Source: Spirochaetota bacterium (GTDB lineage Bacteria > Spirochaetota > UBA12135 > COTS27). From it: DNA of 5,393 nucleotides. Positions 5,172 to 5,393 of this stretch are shown here, piece after piece; positions within the stretch are counted from its first letter, which is position 1, and each line of letters starts with the position of its first letter. Below the pieces are notes generated by a model. The model was not told the DNA's origin, did no database searches, and saw only the letters and a program-made list of their open reading frames with translations. Position numbers and translations under genes: made by a program. The DNA is taken from contig JAUXHF010000147.1 of the NCBI GenBank assembly GCA_030621685.1, positions 1 to 5,393 on the forward strand, given 5' to 3'.

Positions 5172-5393
5172 CAAGCGAAAACTTGAATTAACTAAAAACC
5201 TCTGCAGCTGTTTCTTAGAAAACATCTACATCAGCCCTGCTAAAAATAAGCGGAGGCAGCAAGCGAAAACTTGAATTAACTAAAAAAACTCTATCGCTGT
5301 TTCTTGGAAAATATCTACATCAGCCCTGCTAAAAATAAACGGAGGAATAAGCAAAGCAAGCAAGCGAAAACTTGAATTAACTAAAAACCTCCG
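5172..5393. repeat. Long tandem direct repeat after the Kdo transferase gene, running off the window
   Basis: Three copies start with the same sequence (CAAGCGAAAACTTGAATTAA and on): 5172-5259 (88 bp), 5260-5360 (101 bp) and 5361-5393 (cut by the window end). Copies 1 and 2 also share a second block, ATCTACATCAGCCCTGCTAA, and a GGAGG end; they differ by point changes, by small indels and by an extra tail of about 13 bp in copy 2. In copy 1 CCTCTGC (5199-5205) and GCGGAGG (5250-5256) are complementary with one G-T wobble. Copy 3 begins the same arm as CCTCCG. No open frame of note and no T-run terminator on the plus strand are present. The function is unknown: terminator cluster, family of intergenic repeats, or structured RNA. 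Confidence 0.85.

Noticed and set aside
4977..5225. Open frame on the minus strand over the end of the Kdo transferase gene
   Set aside because: Shadow of a well-supported gene on the other strand; no domain, and it starts inside the tandem repeat.
5168..5393. Repeats at the right edge as a CRISPR array
   Set aside because: The period is 88-101 bp with similarity spread over most of the unit, including the parts that would be spacers. CRISPR repeats are shorter with unique spacers.

Overview
The window comes from a low-GC, LPS-making (diderm) bacterium. The right-hand gene is a Kdo transferase of family GT30, an enzyme of lipid A/LPS core synthesis. The sequence does not settle the phylum: the Kdo transferase is divergent and there is no rRNA or other good marker. 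Composition is uneven. Single 60-base lines I counted gave about 30% GC in the left gene, 38-45% in the middle genes and about 48% in the Kdo transferase. This fits acquired DNA on the left next to a resident housekeeping gene on the right.

Layout, left to right: (1) 2-1528, plus strand: the 3' part of a large gene whose start lies before the window. It encodes a GHKL (Bergerat-fold) ATPase fused to a C-terminal HEPN-like domain with an R-N-x3-H motif. (2) 1529-1868: a non-coding convergent gap with an imperfect hairpin, a GC-rich patch and a terminator-like hairpin reading leftwards. (3) 1869-3240, minus strand: a two-gene type II restriction-modification operon. A beta-class amino-methyltransferase comes first and overlaps by 11 bp a GTG-started endonuclease. 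The endonuclease carries two Cys4 zinc repeats and a D-H...N active site like Hpy99I. (4) 3402-3473, minus strand: tRNA-Asn(GTT), no encoded CCA. (5) 3474-3724: a divergent intergenic region with a 26-bp perfect palindrome, 11-bp tandem repeats and a TATAAT box. (6) 3725-5167, plus strand: the Kdo transferase (waaA/kdtA family), with several family motif residues replaced. (7) 5168-5393: a long tandem repeat (about 88-101 bp period) that runs off the right edge.

How the parts fit: the GHKL-HEPN protein and the restriction-modification pair lie next to each other and convergent, downstream of a tRNA gene. That is a common arrangement for small defence islands. The methyltransferase would protect host sites that the HNH-type nuclease cuts. 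The GHKL-HEPN protein looks like a separate one-protein effector in which a nucleotide-driven conformational change could control an RNase; this is inference from domain content. The tRNA and Kdo transferase look like chromosomal context. The most unusual objects are the GHKL-HEPN fusion, the divergent Kdo transferase and the tandem repeat at the right edge.
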